Shown: positions 36,464 to 47,778 of the stretch, piece by piece
Layout: each line of letters starts with the position of its first letter
Numbering within the stretch: position 1 is the stretch's first letter
Assembly: GCF_001625215.2 (NCBI RefSeq)
Contig: NC_030381.2
Coordinates: 54,795,214-54,859,213 of the forward strand
Direction: 5' to 3'
Length of the DNA: 64,000 nt
Source of the DNA: Daucus carota subsp. sativus
Taxonomy: Eukaryota; Streptophyta; Magnoliopsida; Apiales; Apiaceae
Notes under the pieces: model-generated
Seen by the model: the letters and a program-made list of their open reading frames with translations, nothing else
What the model was told of the DNA's origin: nothing
Database searches by the model: none
Program-made: the position numbers and the translations under genes

Positions 36464-38020
36464 CGTTCGTTATCAACTCGATACTCGAGGACTTCGTTTT
36501 TTATTCTTTCGGAAGCTTGATAGATCAAAGGAAGATCTTACATGAGAGTTGAGACGGGGGTCTCTTCTTAGCCTCTAGTTGCTGTGTGGCTCCTCTTGTT
36601 ACCTTTGTTTCCCTCCAATGGCCTGCACAAAATGTGACAGCTTTGAAAACGATAAGTAGACGACAGTTGCGTAAAGATCAGAACAATACGAAGAATCCAC
36701 TGGCGTGCTTGCAATTCCCAACAGGTGGACATCAAATAACAGAGTTAAAATTCTAATTTGAATAAGGGGTTTTTTCATGAATACCTAAAGTCCAAAATTG
36801 TTTTTGCAAAAATACTACATCATTTTTAAATGTTACCAAACTTTTGAAAATATTTTCAAAAATACTGTATGCAATCATATTCGCAACCCCTGCGGGCTAA
36901 ATAACCGAAGTTGCATCTGGTTGCATACCGTATTTTCGCAAATATTTTTTACAAAGTTAGTATTTTTGTAATTTTTTTCAAAATATAGCAAAATTGCAAA
37001 AAAACTTGAAAAATGTAGTATTTTTGATAAATTCTCTTTGAATTATTTACTTTTATTTTTGTTGTTGAAATTTTACTTCATAACAATGGATATTATCCTT
37101 CTAAAAAACCACTTAATAGTACTTTCTTGTTCTTTTCCTACATGATTTTGAAAAAATATTGTAAACTAAGCCAACAAGGGATCTCTTAATCATCATTAAA
37201 TTGGACTTGTCCATACATGATTCTAACATACCTGGTTTCTTCTGTTCATTAATAGGTACAGAGTACAGTGTTATTCAATAATTTTGCAGCAGCACTGTAT
37301 GCATTGATTTGAATATCTACATGATCAAATGCTGTCAATGAGTGAAGTGCTTGGAAATACAGAGCTACATAGATGAACTGATTACCGGTAGATAGGTCGA
37401 AAAAGTATTATATATTAACGGTCTTTCTAATGTGTGCCCAAGGGCACACAATATACACTAAATTCTATAAAAATGAGCTAATTTGATTGGTGGAGTTGAT
37501 GTGAATGCAGGGGGTCATTCACATTTATTATTCACCCACCAATCAAAGGGAGCTATTCTTATTGGAGTTAGGGACTAGTGTGTGCCCTTGGGCACATATA
37601 CTAATACATGCACTAAAGATATAAATATAAGAAGCCTTTCCCAGTCTGACCTACTTTTGCGTTCGCTTTCCCAAAGTAACATACTTTGTTCAATTCTTCC
37701 CCAAATGACCTATTTTTTTCAACTCTTCCCAAACTAACCTAGTTTTTCTATTTTCTAATATTTAGTTCTCAGAACTAGTTCTCAAAACATGTTCTGTACT
37801 TGTCTTGTCTACATAACATCCACGTGTTTGTGCTCTGATACCATGTTGAAAACCAATCCTATCTAAAATCTTAAGATATTAGAGAAAAGTTTCAAATGGA
37901 TCTTATGCTACATTTCAACACCAAAGTTTATTCCGGAACTTGTACAACAGAAGTTGAGTGCTGATACACACAACAACTTTGTAGTAAGTACTATATTATA
38001 AGGCAGCAGAATTTGGCTAT
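36464..38020. repeat. Spacer of the SDR tandem array, copy 1
   Basis: About 36995-37418 and 37605-38020 match 42400-42795 and 42796-43106 closely in the same order. It is the segment between consecutive SDR genes in the ancestral array. A MITE-like insertion (37419-37604) is absent from copy 2. The left part is the promoter side of SDR-1. Confidence 0.8.
37419..37604. mobile_element. MITE with palindromic GTGTGCCCAAGGGCACAC ends
   Basis: TGTGTGCCCAAGGGCACAC near the left and GTGTGTGCCCTTGGGCACA near the right are each palindromic and inverted to each other; GATTGGTGG and CCACCAATC are inverted inside. The sister spacer near 42791 lacks it and reads straight through, so boundaries come from that empty site. 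TAA flanks both sides, possibly a 3-bp duplication. Confidence 0.7.
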
Positions 38021-38215
38021 TAGAAGGTTGATGGTTGCATCTCTGCAAAGTAAATGCCTGAAGGACCATCATCCGGCAACAGTGCCAGCATTACCGGAGC
38101 TCTGGCACCTTCCTCTGGAGTTAAGGGTCCTGATTCACTTGTTAATTCTGTTTGAGTATAGCCTGGATGAACTAGCAATCTAGCATAGGTATGGACATGA
38201 ATTCACCTTCTTCGT
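38021..38215 (-). pseudogene. SDR last-exon fragment A
   Basis: Minus-strand remnant of the final SDR exon, closest to the ends of SDR-2 and fragment D. It keeps the C-terminal part (PSGIYFAEMQPSTF-like) but has lost the catalytic region through a deletion, then joins unrelated sequence (CCACTGCATCTGGATCAAAC). The same joint is present in fragment D at 45.45 kb, so truncation preceded the duplication of the SDR-fragment plus serpin block. Confidence 0.8.
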
Positions 38216-38701
38216 CCACTGCATCTGGATCAAACATGATACATTAATAATAGGATCATACAAATTACATTACTCTTTCTAAATACCAGAAAAATACCCT
38301 GGTGCTCAGAATCACAGATTATTTACCATCACTGGTTAAATCGCGGCTAGTTTGCCTCTAATCCGGCTAAACTAATTCATCTTATCCCTTCTAAATCAAT
38401 GTAACCATTGAAGATTTTAACTTCCAACCAGAGTTTTACAAGTTCTAATTAAGCAATAAACCGAATATACTAAAGCAAACAAGAACCTAAAGCAGATTGT
38501 CCTCATAAACAAGGAGCCCCGAGCTACCTGTGCTATTCGAATTAGTATAATTCCCAGAAACAATTATTTATCACAATAATTAATTAAATTAATAAATTAA
38601 ATTATAACACAATATTCAACTAGACTCTGTTATCAATAATAAATTCTATCAAATACCCAGAGGACAATCGAATCCAATTCGAGCTCTATTACTTGCAACT
38701 A
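38216..38701. repeat. Upstream block of serpin A, shared with serpins B and C
   Basis: Homologous to 45719-46106 plus 47249-47362 (serpin B) and to 51462-51513 plus 54673-54890 (serpin C), once transposons are set aside. No gene. It gives the empty sites for the Helitrons. Confidence 0.75.
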
Positions 38702-39163
38702 CTCTCTCCGTCCCTCCCATTTTTTATCGTTTGAGTTGGGCACGGAGGTTAAGAAATATGTATAAAGTAGTGGAAAAGAGAAAGAAAAGTATTTTTTATC
38801 GTTTGGGTTGGGCATGGAGGTTAAGAAATATGTATAAAGTAGTGGAAAAGAGAAAGAAAAGTAGGTGAAGTGGTGGGACCCATTGAGGCACGGAGGTTAA
38901 GAAATATGTATAAAGTAGTGGAAAAGAGAAAGAAAAGTATTTTTTATCGTTTGGGTTGGGCACAGAGGTTAAGAAATATGTACTATAAAGTAGTGGAAAA
39001 GAGAAAGAAAAGTGGGTGAAGTGGTGGGACCCATTGATTTTTAATGTATAAAAAGAAGATAGTGGAGTAAAAGTGACTATTTTGGGTAAGTTTTGAAATG
39101 TAAAGAAATGGATGGGACATCCCAAAAAAGGAAAGTGTAAAGAAATGGGAGGGACGGAGGGAG
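38702..39163. mobile_element. Stowaway MITE upstream of serpin A
   Basis: The ends CTCTCTCCGTCCCTCCCAT and GGGAGGGACGGAGGGAG are inverted and flanked by TA (38700-38701, 39164-39165). Serpin C upstream DNA at about 54881 reads GCAACTAATAATTATGG with one TA and no insert, proving the boundaries. Inside, a block with GCACGGAGGTTAAGAAATAT and GGAAAAGAGAAAGAAAAGTA repeats four times, lengthening the element. It ends about 110 bp before the serpin A TATA box. Confidence 0.92.
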
Positions 39164-39273
39164 TAATAATTATGGAAGGAGGCAAGGAGGCCCAGTATGG
39201 CAATATCAAAGTAACTTTGATTATATCCATATATAATTCCAATTTTAATTTGGTAATATTAATTGACAGTCCT

Positions 39274-39280
39274 TATAAAT
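39274..39280 (+). promoter_or_regulatory. TATA box of serpin A
   Basis: TATAAAT, about 70 bp before the ATG, conserved in serpin B (about 47806) and in the serpin stub (about 51090). In serpin C the same place reads CTAATATATTAG. Confidence 0.6.
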
Positions 39281-39348
39281 TAGGGTTGAATGTTATGTTT
39301 TTGGTACAGATCGAAAATAATTTATACTCACAATCCTCTGATTTTCTC

Positions 39349-41101
39349 ATGGCTCACAACAACTATTTCGACCAGGGCTCTCAGGGATCCTCTACGTTTC
39401 CTACTCAAGACAATTCTCCTCGTCTTAATCAAGACTATCAAGAATCCCCTATGCCTCAAAACAATTCTTTCGGTCTTGAACACCACTCACAAGAATTCCC
39501 TAGATTTCCTGTACCACGAAACAACTCTCCCGGTTGGACTCCTCAACAAGTCTCTAATTTTCCAATGACTCAAAACAACTCTCCGGATTGGACTCCTCAA
39601 CAATTACCTAATTTTCCAATAGCTCCTCAACAACTCTCTAATTTTGCGATGACTCAAAATAACTCTCGCTATCATGAACATGGCTTTCAACAATTTTCTT
39701 ATTTTCCAATGACTCGAAACAACTATCCCGGACTTGATCAAGGCCCTCGCAAAAACCAGGTGGATGTCTCGTTAACCTTAGCCAAGCACCTCCTGTTAAA
39801 CTATGGCCAAGACTCAAACCTCGTCTTCTCCCCGATATCCATACAAGTTGTTCTCAGCTTGCTTGCGGCTGGTTCCAGTGGCGAAACCCGAGACCAGCTT
39901 CTCTCTTTTCTTAAGGCTGAAAGTGTAGATGAACTTAACTCTGTCTATGCACTTCTTGTTGATGTTGTCTTTGCTGATGGCTCCTCCTCCGGTGGTCCTC
40001 GCGTGTCCGTTGCCAATGCTGTTTGGCTTGACGAGTCCCTATCGTTCAAGCCTTCGTTCCAGCATGTTGCGGAGACAATGTACAAGGCGGCTTCTCATCG
40101 TGTCGATTTTCAGAACAAGGTCAGCATATCTCCACCAATTAATTCTCTTTGAATCTCTGTAATACGTGCAAAAAGTGCTAATAATTAAAGTGAAAAATTA
40201 TTTAGAATCGAAGGGAGTATAGTGTTACCAGTTTATATGATGGTTAATTTACATGATATCAAGATGATTGTAATATGATTTTGATTAAATGTACCTTGTG
40301 CAGGCTGAGGAGGTAAAACACTTGGTGAATTCTTGGGTCGAAAAGGAGACCTGTGGCCTTATAAAAAATATTCTGAATTCAGTCGAAAGGTCAACTCAGC
40401 TGATATTAGCCAATGCCCTGTATTTCAAAGGAGAATGGTCTAGCCCATTTGACGAATACGATACAAGAAACTATGACTTTTACCTCCTCAATTCTAGCTC
40501 TACTCAGGTACCCTTCATGACCAGCAATAAGAATCAATATATCAGCGTTTTTGATGGTTTCAAAGTATTGGGGCTTCCTTATAAACAAGCCCGTAACCAA
40601 AGCTGGGAGAAAAGGCTTTCTTTTTCCATGTACATTTTCCTGCCAGATGCAAAAGACGGCCTGCCAGCACTGGTAGAGAGAGCTGGTTCAGAACCTGGAT
40701 TCCTTGACCGCTATGTTCCAAGTCGAAGAGTTGAGGTTGGAAAGTTCCGGATTCCAAAATTTAAATTTGAGTATAACATTGAAGCATCAAAAGCGTTAAA
40801 GAGCCTAGGACTGGTCTCGCTCTTTGGTCCATCAGGAGGTCTCGGGGAGATGGTCTCTAATTCTCTCCCTCTCTTTGTCTCCCAAATAATGCATAAATCC
40901 TTTATTGAAGTCGATGAAAAAGGCACTGAAGCTGCTGCTGCAACTGTTGTTTGCATGGCCACGGGATCAAGTTGTGTACCTCGGGTAAAGGTTGTGATTG
41001 ACTTTGTTGCAGACCACCCATTCTTGTTTGTCATTCGGGAAAACGCTACTGGAATGGTGGAGTTCATGGGTCATGTGCTTAATCCTTCAGTTCATGCTTG
41101 A
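39349..41101 (+). CDS. Serpin A with long Asn/Gln/Pro-rich N-terminal region, 522 aa
   Basis: Two exons, 39349-40119 and 40304-41101, with the one intron position usual for plant serpins (after DFQNK). Plant serpins are cytosolic or ER-associated suicide inhibitors of papain-like and other proteases, acting in cell death and defence. Residues about 136-522 are a complete serpin body: NLVFSPISIQVVLSLLAAGS, VSVANAVWLDES, LILANALYFKGEW, FSMYIFLPDAKDGL, FRIPKFKFEYN, then the hinge GTEAAAAT (464-471) and FVADHPFLFVI. The reactive loop is VVCMATGSSCVPR; by the usual count P1 is Gly and P1' Ser, with Cys at P5 and P3'. Residues 1-134 are a repeat of FPMTQNNSPxWTPQQ type without signal peptide. The ATG at 39349 is shared by copies A, B and the stub and lies after a TATA box; the longer frame from 39112 begins inside a MITE and is rejected. 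Confidence 0.88.
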
Positions 41102-41436
41102 ACTGCCACTAGCTAGTCTTATCTTCTGCGTTACAATTATTTTGCGGATTAGTTACTTGCTTAATTTTTGGGCCTTCAGTAGCAAGTGTTTGGTTGGTTA
41201 AAAAATAAGATTAATCAATGAGGCAACTTTAATTATTATTTGAGGCATATTTATGATGTTAAGTCTAAATTTCCGACCTGAATCTCTGATCCTAAGTTTC
41301 GTAATTAAAATGTTATTGAGTTATTCAATATTAATATATAGTTATTCTCTCTGTCCCTCTCATTTTTTTAAAAGTTTAGTTATATATATTTTTTGTTATA
41401 CATTTTTTTAGCTATAAAAAGATTATAAATTCACTA
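41102..41436. other. Serpin A 3' flank
   Basis: The first ~90 bp match the 3' flank of serpin B (AACTGCCACTAGCTAGTC). A Stowaway-like end (CTCTCTGTCCCTCTCATTTT) lies at about 41346; its partner end is not seen. Confidence 0.55.
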
Positions 41437-42052
41437 TTCTTGCTGAATTGGAGAGTTGAAGCAGCGGCAGCATCTCTGTAGTCACCGCTTTTGTTCCCTA
41501 GTAGTTTGTTCTATGATAATCTTCTGCCAATTCGTAGTCCTCCACAAAAAGTTCTTCTAATAAATGTGCATTCTCATCGATCACCTGGAACTGGAGAAGG
41601 ACAATCAAATTGGTCAATGGTGGAGGCATCTGGGACTCAGGGTTAGTCTTAGTGTACCCTATGGTATTTAATTTATTTAAGGCCTTTTGGAGTACCCTGG
41701 TAACTAATCCTCCTTCTGCCACTGTATATGGTTACTTCTATAACTATAACAGTTGTTAATGTTGTTGCAGAAATCTATATATTCTGAGATTTCTGAAGTT
41801 GAGGATCACTCTTATGGTGTAATTTTATATGAATAAATTCGTATACGTAATACACAAATATAATTAAGCAACTAAGAAAGACTGAGTTAATAATTAAATT
41901 CTTATTTCCACAGACAATGCTGACTATACTTTGTAATGTACTGGTTACTAACTAAAGAAGTCTACTTACAAATCCTGCTCCATCTTTGAAGGACCTGAAT
42001 TCTTGAGGCTTCGCAATAACTATTCCAGGAGCTGCTGCATTATTCACCTGGA
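41437..42052 (-). pseudogene. SDR fragment B (two exons)
   Basis: Minus-strand remains of an SDR gene: a damaged exon 4 (about 41437-41586, RTNY and VIDENAHLLEE recognisable) and exon 3 (about 41968-42049, NNAAAPGIVIAKP-like). The last exon and the cofactor-binding exon are missing. Exon 4 lost a stretch around NYYGTK and carries changes that close the frame, so no product is expected. Confidence 0.8.
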
Positions 42053-43106
42053 CAAGATTAAGGATATAGGTTAGTTACCTTTTTTCACTCAGACTGGTGG
42101 TGTCTGTCATTTTCTTACTTGCCTGAAGTTTCTTCTTAACCTGTGATAGATGATATATTATAGTATGCTCTTACATAAGGCAGAGATCTCTTCTTATCCT
42201 ATATTTGGGAAAGTACTGCATTTATTATGGTCCAACTAGGTTGGTTCTCTTGTTATCTTTGATTTCTACCAATGACCTGTGTGTACACAGAATCTTCGAT
42301 AAGTCACTTATAAGTTGCTTATTGAGACTATCTGCGCAATATGTAAAAGTGAAAGCGACTCGTTGAAGTTGAATTATGAAAAGGCTGGATACGTAACAAT
42401 TTGAATTATTTACTTTGTTTTGTTTTTGTTTTTTTTGAAATTTTACTTCATGACAATGGATATTATCCTTCTAAAAACCACTTAAAGTACTTTACTGTTC
42501 TTTTCCTACATGATTTCGAAAAATATTGTAAACTAAACGAACAAAGAGATATCTTAATTATCATTAAATTGGACTTGTCCATACATGACTTTAACATACT
42601 GCTCTACAACCTGGTTTCATCTATTCATTAATAGGTACAGTATTCTTCAATAATTTTGCAGCAGCAGTGTATGCATTGATTTGAATATCTACATGATCAA
42701 ATGCTGTCAATGAGTGAAGTGCTTGGAAATACAGAGCTAAATAGATGAACTGATTACTGGTAGATAGGTCGAAAAAGTATCATATATTAACATATGCACT
42801 AAAGATACAAATATAAGGCCTGATTCAAATGAGAACTAGTTCTCAGAACATGTTTTGTACTTGTGCACATAACATCCACTTGTTTGTGCTCTGATACCAT
42901 GTTGAGAACCAGTTTATCTAAAACCTTAAGATTTTAGGAGAACCGGTCCATTTAAAACCTTAAGATGTTAGAGGAAGGCCCTAAATGGATCTTATGCTAT
43001 ATTTCAACACCAAAGTTTATTCTGAAACTTGTACAACACAAGTTGAGCGCTGATACACAACAACTTTATAGCAAGCACTATAATAGAAGGCAGCAGAATT
43101 TGGTTA
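42053..43106. repeat. Spacer of the SDR tandem array, copy 2
   Basis: Counterpart of 36464-38020. It runs from the upstream side of fragment B to the end of SDR-2 and lacks the MITE found in copy 1. The phrase CTCTGATACCATGTTGAGAACC near 42890 is shared by both copies. No gene. Confidence 0.75.
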
Positions 43107-44468
43107 TTAGAAGGTTGATGGTTGCATCTCTGCAAAGTAGATGCCTGAAGGACCATCATTTGGCAACAGTGCCAGCATTACGGGAGCTCTGGCACCTTCC
43201 TCAGGAGTTAAGGGTCCTGATTCACTTGTAATCTCTGTCTTGCAGTAGCCAGGATGAACACAATTAATAAGCATATCGGGATATTTTCTTGCCAGGAGTC
43301 TAGTGTAGGCACTGACAGCTGCTTTCGAAATTTTATAAGGTGACACTACAATAGGCCAACCATTGGCCTTCCAGTTGTTTTCCTTGTAAACCTTCAGAAA
43401 CCACTTTATGATCTCATCAATCTTTTCCTCTGTTAAAGTCTCCACATTATTCAACTCCGCCTTCACCTTCTCATTGTAAATCCACTGAAATGAAAAGTGA
43501 TAACGTAGTGAATTTTTTGTGTGTGATTAAGCATGAATTCTATATGTCAAGATTATAACTCACCTTTAGTTCGCCATAATTTGATGATACATTCACTATT
43601 CTTGCTGAATTGGAGAGTTGAAGCAGAGGCAGCAGCTCAGTAGTCACCGCTTTTGTTCCATAGTAGTTTGTTCTGAGACAATCTTCTGCCAATTCGTAGT
43701 TCTCTTCAAGAATTCCTTCTAATAAATGTGCATGCTCATCGATCACCTCCAACTGGAAGACGACAATCAATATGGTCAGCAGTGGAGGACAATTAATATT
43801 AGTCAGGGTTAAATATGTTTGACAATTAGTACATAATACACACAAACAAAGCTGATTATACTTTGTGATCTATGAGTTACTGAGTAATTAAGTCTACTTA
43901 CAAATCCTGCTCCATCTTTAAAGGACCTCAGCTCTTGAGGCTTTGCAATAACCAGTCCAGAGGCTCCTGCATTATTCACCTGTACAAGATTTCCAATAAA
44001 CAACACTATATTGAACAGGCAGGCAAGATGTCTGATTATGAGATATCATAATGATCACCAGAATGTCAAGTTTTCCGAAATTGCTTTTGACATAGTTTGC
44101 TACTGCTGCAATACTTGCAGAATCTTTTACGTCCAGTTGATGAGAAACAACATCTAAATTCCCAGAAAGTTTTAGTTTTTCCACAGCTTCTATTGCATCT
44201 TTCTGTTTTCTATCTGTTAATATCACTCTGATTTCATTTTCAGCAAGCTTTCTGCATATCTTAAAGCCGATTCCTCTGCCTCCTCCTGTCACAAGAGCAC
44301 ACCTACGACAAGTGCAGGTCAGAACTAAACATCAAATTTATCTACTAAATAATAATTCACATTATATTATTATATTCACTTCTTGCTTTAAAAGTTCTGC
44401 GATTGCACCTGCACATAACATATATAATATATTTACCTTTTTCCACTTAGACTGCCGCTGTCTGTCAT
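43107..44468 (-). CDS. Short-chain dehydrogenase/reductase, second intact copy, 304 aa
   Basis: Five exons, minus strand: 44437-44468, 44059-44302, 43902-43979, 43564-43746, 43107-43484; phase kept, 304 aa. Same family and exon plan as SDR-1. Motifs: TGGGRGIG (16-23), LTDRKQK where SDR-1 has LTARNEK, HQLDVKD, VNNAGASG, RTNYYGTK, RIVNVSS, YKISK and CVHPGYCKTEIT. Exon 3 is nine bases longer than in SDR-1 (adds three residues before SFKDG). The exchange of Ala-Arg for Asp-Arg after the second beta strand, where the cofactor ribose or phosphate sits, may alter cofactor preference (inference). SDR-2 probably arose by tandem duplication with SDR-1; substrate unknown. Confidence 0.9.
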
Positions 44469-44694
44469 TGTTATACTTAGTTTTCTTCTATTCAGATATT
44501 GGTAGATGATTTAAGCTCTAACGCAAGGCCTATATATCATGTGACAGCTTTTAAAATGACATTCGTCTTTTATTGACTATTAAAGGCCGAAATAGAAGAC
44601 TAAGTGCTAATGTGACAGCTTCTAGATAATAAAATTTTCCACGTGGTAAGAAGGTAGATGTCGAATTATGTGATATCATAATAATTAATTAATT

Positions 44695-44905
44695 ACCAGA
44701 ATGTCTAATTTTCCAAAATTTCTTTTGACATAACTTCCAGTGCTGCAATACTTGCTAAATCTTTCACATTTAGTTGATGTATAACAATATATAAGGACTT
44801 CTAATTTTTTCCACAGCCTTTGTTTCATTATTCTCATTTCCTGCTAATAATATTACACTAATTTCATTTTCAGCTATATTACCTTTTTCCACTCACTGCT
44901 TTATG
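44695..44905 (-). pseudogene. SDR fragment C (exon 2 remnant)
   Basis: Minus-strand homology to SDR exon 2 from the first strand through NFGKLDIL, with small deletions and no other exon nearby. It lies just upstream of SDR-2 and is a relic of another array member. Confidence 0.75.
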
Positions 44906-45114
44906 AGTGGTGAATAGGCCGGATCGGGTTACAGGTTACAGAAAAGAGGAGAGGATGCACTCATGGAGGATAATTAGTGCAGTTTATAAGTAGTCCCTGG
45001 TAATCAACTTATAAGTTTACTACTAGACTATTTATGTAATAAGTAAAAGTGAAAGTGATATAATGGCAACTTATAAGTTGAATTATCAAAAATTTGGAGA
45101 TGTAATTATTTGAA

Positions 45115-45253
45115 TTTTTTTTTTTTGACAACGCAGGCTTATATACTTTACAAATTAGTATCTATCCTAATAATTCTCGGATGAGCCAGAGTCGCACCCG
45201 GATGTCCTGGACAACAGAGGATAAACCCACCACTGGGCTATCCAATCGTGCTC
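45115..45253 (-). mobile_element. tRNA-derived SINE
   Basis: On the minus strand, a tRNA-like head (GATTGGATAGCCCAGTGGTGG and B-box-like GGGTGCGACTC) leads to a T-rich/A-rich tail. It is flanked by a 7-bp duplication ATTTGAA (45108-45114, 45254-45260). It differs in head sequence from the SINE at 35499. Confidence 0.75.
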
Positions 45254-45453
45254 ATTTGAAATATTTATTTAGTTTGATTATTAGTATCGTTTTATAAACA
45301 TATACAGTATTGTTTGATAATTTAGCAACAACAATGTATACCTGAATTGGAAATGCATTATAGTACTCTTCCGTTGTCGGCCTTTACTTGCAAACTTTGC
45401 ATTTCCAGGATATTTGTTTAGGGGATTCATCATCAACTACAGAACTTTAAATA

Positions 45454-45718
45454 CTAAAAAGTAGAAAGTTGATGTTGCATCTCCAGAAAGTAGGTGCCTG
45501 AAGGACCACCATCCGGCAACAGTGCCAGCATTACGGGAGCTCTGGCACCTTCCTCTGGGGTTAAGGGTCCTGTTTTACTTGTTAATTCTGTTTGAGTATA
45601 GCCTGGATGAACGCAATTGATAAGCATATTGGGTAATTTTTGCCAGCAATCTAGTATAGGTATGGACATGAGTTCACCTTCTTCGTCCACTGCATCTGGA
45701 TCAAACATGATACATTAA
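45454..45718 (-). pseudogene. SDR last-exon fragment D
   Basis: Minus-strand relic of the last SDR exon with CVHPGYTQTELTS and GPLTPEEGARAPVMLALLPD recognisable. A deletion removed the catalytic YxxxK part, and the left side joins the non-SDR sequence also seen after fragment A. An 84-codon frame remains but lacks the cofactor and catalytic parts. Confidence 0.8.
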
Positions 45719-46106
45719 TGATAGGAACATACAAATTACATTACTCTTTCTAAATCCCAGAAAATACCCTGGTGCTCAGAATCACAGATTATTTACCATC
45801 ACTGGCTAAATTGTGGCTAGTTTGCCTCTAATCCGGCTAAACTAATTCATCTTATCCCTTCTAAATCAATGTAACCATTGAAGATTTTAACTTCCAACCA
45901 GAGTTTTACAAGTTCTAATTAAGCAATATACCGAATACAGTAAAGCAATTATCAAACAAGAACCTAAAGCAAGTTGTCCTCATAAACAAGGAGGCCCCGA
46001 GCTATAATTTCCGATAGATCAATTATTTATCACAATAAGTAATTATATAAAAAAAATAAAATTATAACACAATATTCAACTAAATCCTATTATCAATAAT
46101 AATAAA
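45719..46106. repeat. Upstream block of serpin B
   Basis: Matches 38216-38640 upstream of serpin A, including GGTGCTCAGAATCACAGATT and CTTCCAACCAGAGTTTTAC. It ends at the exact insertion point of the Helitron. Confidence 0.8.
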
Positions 46107-47248
46107 TCAATATACTTATATAAAGGAGAAACGAGGGGCGTGTAGGTGGCGCCTCTCGCATCGCTCCGTTCTATTTTTCTAATTTTCTGAAATTTTTGGA
46201 TGAAAAATATCAGAATTTAGAACTACCTTTTTTAGTTTCAGATATATTAGAAGCAAGTTTCAAAATCTGATTTTGTTTTACATTGTTTATGGAATATAAC
46301 AGCTTGAAAGTTTTAATCTGATTTTGTTTCAGATTATTTAATTAAGGGAAAAAGTATCACACAAGTCTCTCTGCACCTATAAATACCCCTATAAGTTGTA
46401 GGGTTTTGGATAATCTAAACACAACCTACTCTCTCTCTCAATACCACAATCTTACTTCTTTCTGGTGATAATTCTCTTGCTCGATTTCTAACTCGACGGT
46501 GCCGTTCTTCTGCTGCTACGATAAGTGAAGGATGTTTATGCTATATTAAAAAGATAAAGGTTGTTTTAAGCAAAAGTAGTTATAGACCGTTATGTGGGAG
46601 TCGACAAATTCAAACACGGGAGAAGAAAATAGTCTTGACATGATTTTGATGGATGATAAATGTTTGTTGGTTATTCTTTTATAATATCTGTTTTGTTCAT
46701 CGGACATGTTTGTTGTTGTTAATTTTTATATGATTTACTTTGTATACTGGAAAATATTATTCATGCATTATGTGTTTGCTCCGTTCAAGCAACTTTCAAG
46801 TGAACGCTGTTTATACAATATTAAAAAATAAAAGTTGTTACACGTAAGGGTAGTTATAGACCGCTTTTTAACGGATTTAAGTTAGATGTTTTTGTGCACA
46901 ATCAATCCAAAAAAAACTGAAGGAAAACAATATAAGAACATGATTACTTTTTAAAAAAAAAATAATAAAATTAAGATTCGTCGTGCTTTAAATTGTTAAT
47001 TACGTGTAGAAATTTATTTTCATTTTTTCACCATGAATTATAGTCCAATTTTGCAATTTTATATAGTAGTATTGGTATTATATCAAAATTTTTATAATAT
47101 AAAATTTATTTTATCCTACAGATATTAATTTTTAATCATTAATATACTTTTTATACACATCCATAAAATAATTACATTCTACAAAAATTAATATTAAATC
47201 ATTAATATAATTTTTATAGGCCGCCGCAACGCGCGGTTTCTCAACTAG
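46107..47248 (+). mobile_element. Non-autonomous Helitron upstream of serpin B
   Basis: Starts TCAATATACTTATATAAAGG and ends with a GC-rich short hairpin (CCGCCGCAACGCGCGG, 47221-47236) followed by TTTCTCAACTAG. It sits between A and T without target duplication: the host reads ...AATAAA|TTCTATCAAATACC, matching the uninterrupted AAATTCTATCAAATACC of serpins A and C. TC start, CTAG end, terminal hairpin and A|T insertion are the Helitron hallmarks. Inside, a ~75-bp unit with GTAGTTATAGACCG appears twice (about 46545-46600 and 46815-46870). No Rep/helicase gene. Confidence 0.92.
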
Positions 47249-47372
47249 TTCTATCAAATACCAAATACCAAGAGGACGATCATCGAATCCAATTCAAGCT
47301 GAGGAAGCAAGAGGCCCAATATCAAAGTAAACTTTGATTATATCCATATATAATTCCAATATTAATTTGGTA

Positions 47373-47778
47373 GAGTTAAATTCAATGGAGACCATATTTT
47401 TTTTGGAGACCCGGAGACCATCTATGTTCTGCAGTTAAAATATTTCATAAAAACATTGCAAAACGTATAGTTTTGCAAATCATGTTCTACGAAATCATTA
47501 TTTCATTTAAAATCTTGAATATCATATAAGTTTTACATGTGGAACATTACAAAATGTTTTGTTCTATGAAATATGTTTAGTTTGCAGAACATTTGTTCAA
47601 CTTGCAGAACATACATTATCAACTTATTAAACATAGATGATCTTCAACAATTTTAATGAATACATGATATTTGTAGAACATATTTTACAAAATAATGTAT
47701 TTTATAGTGTTTTGATTGCAGAACATACGTGGTCTTCGAGGTCTCTGATGAAATAGCGGTCTCCACAGAACTTTACTC
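47373..47778. mobile_element. MULE-type MITE just upstream of serpin B
   Basis: Inverted ends GAGTTAAATTCAATGGAGACC and GGTCTCCACAGAACTTTACTC. Flanked by a perfect 10-bp duplication TAATTTGGTA (47363-47372 and 47779-47788), which fits Mutator-like elements. Serpin A has a single uninterrupted AATTTGGTAATATTAATTG at the same place. The AT-rich interior contains repeated TGCAGAACAT motifs. It lies about 30 bp upstream of the serpin B TATA box. Confidence 0.9.

Noticed and set aside
39112-39348. Longer serpin A start at 39112
   Set aside because: The first codons lie in the Stowaway MITE, absent in copy C; the ATG at 39349 after a TATA box is common to A, B and the stub.
40711-41067. 118-codon minus-strand frame repeated in all three serpins (also 49320-49676, 56156-56512)
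   Set aside because: Antisense shadow of serpin exon 2; its recurrence follows from sequence identity of the serpins.
45454-45708. 84-codon SDR frame as a small functional gene
   Set aside because: Lacks the cofactor motif and catalytic YxxxK and shares its broken edge with fragment A.
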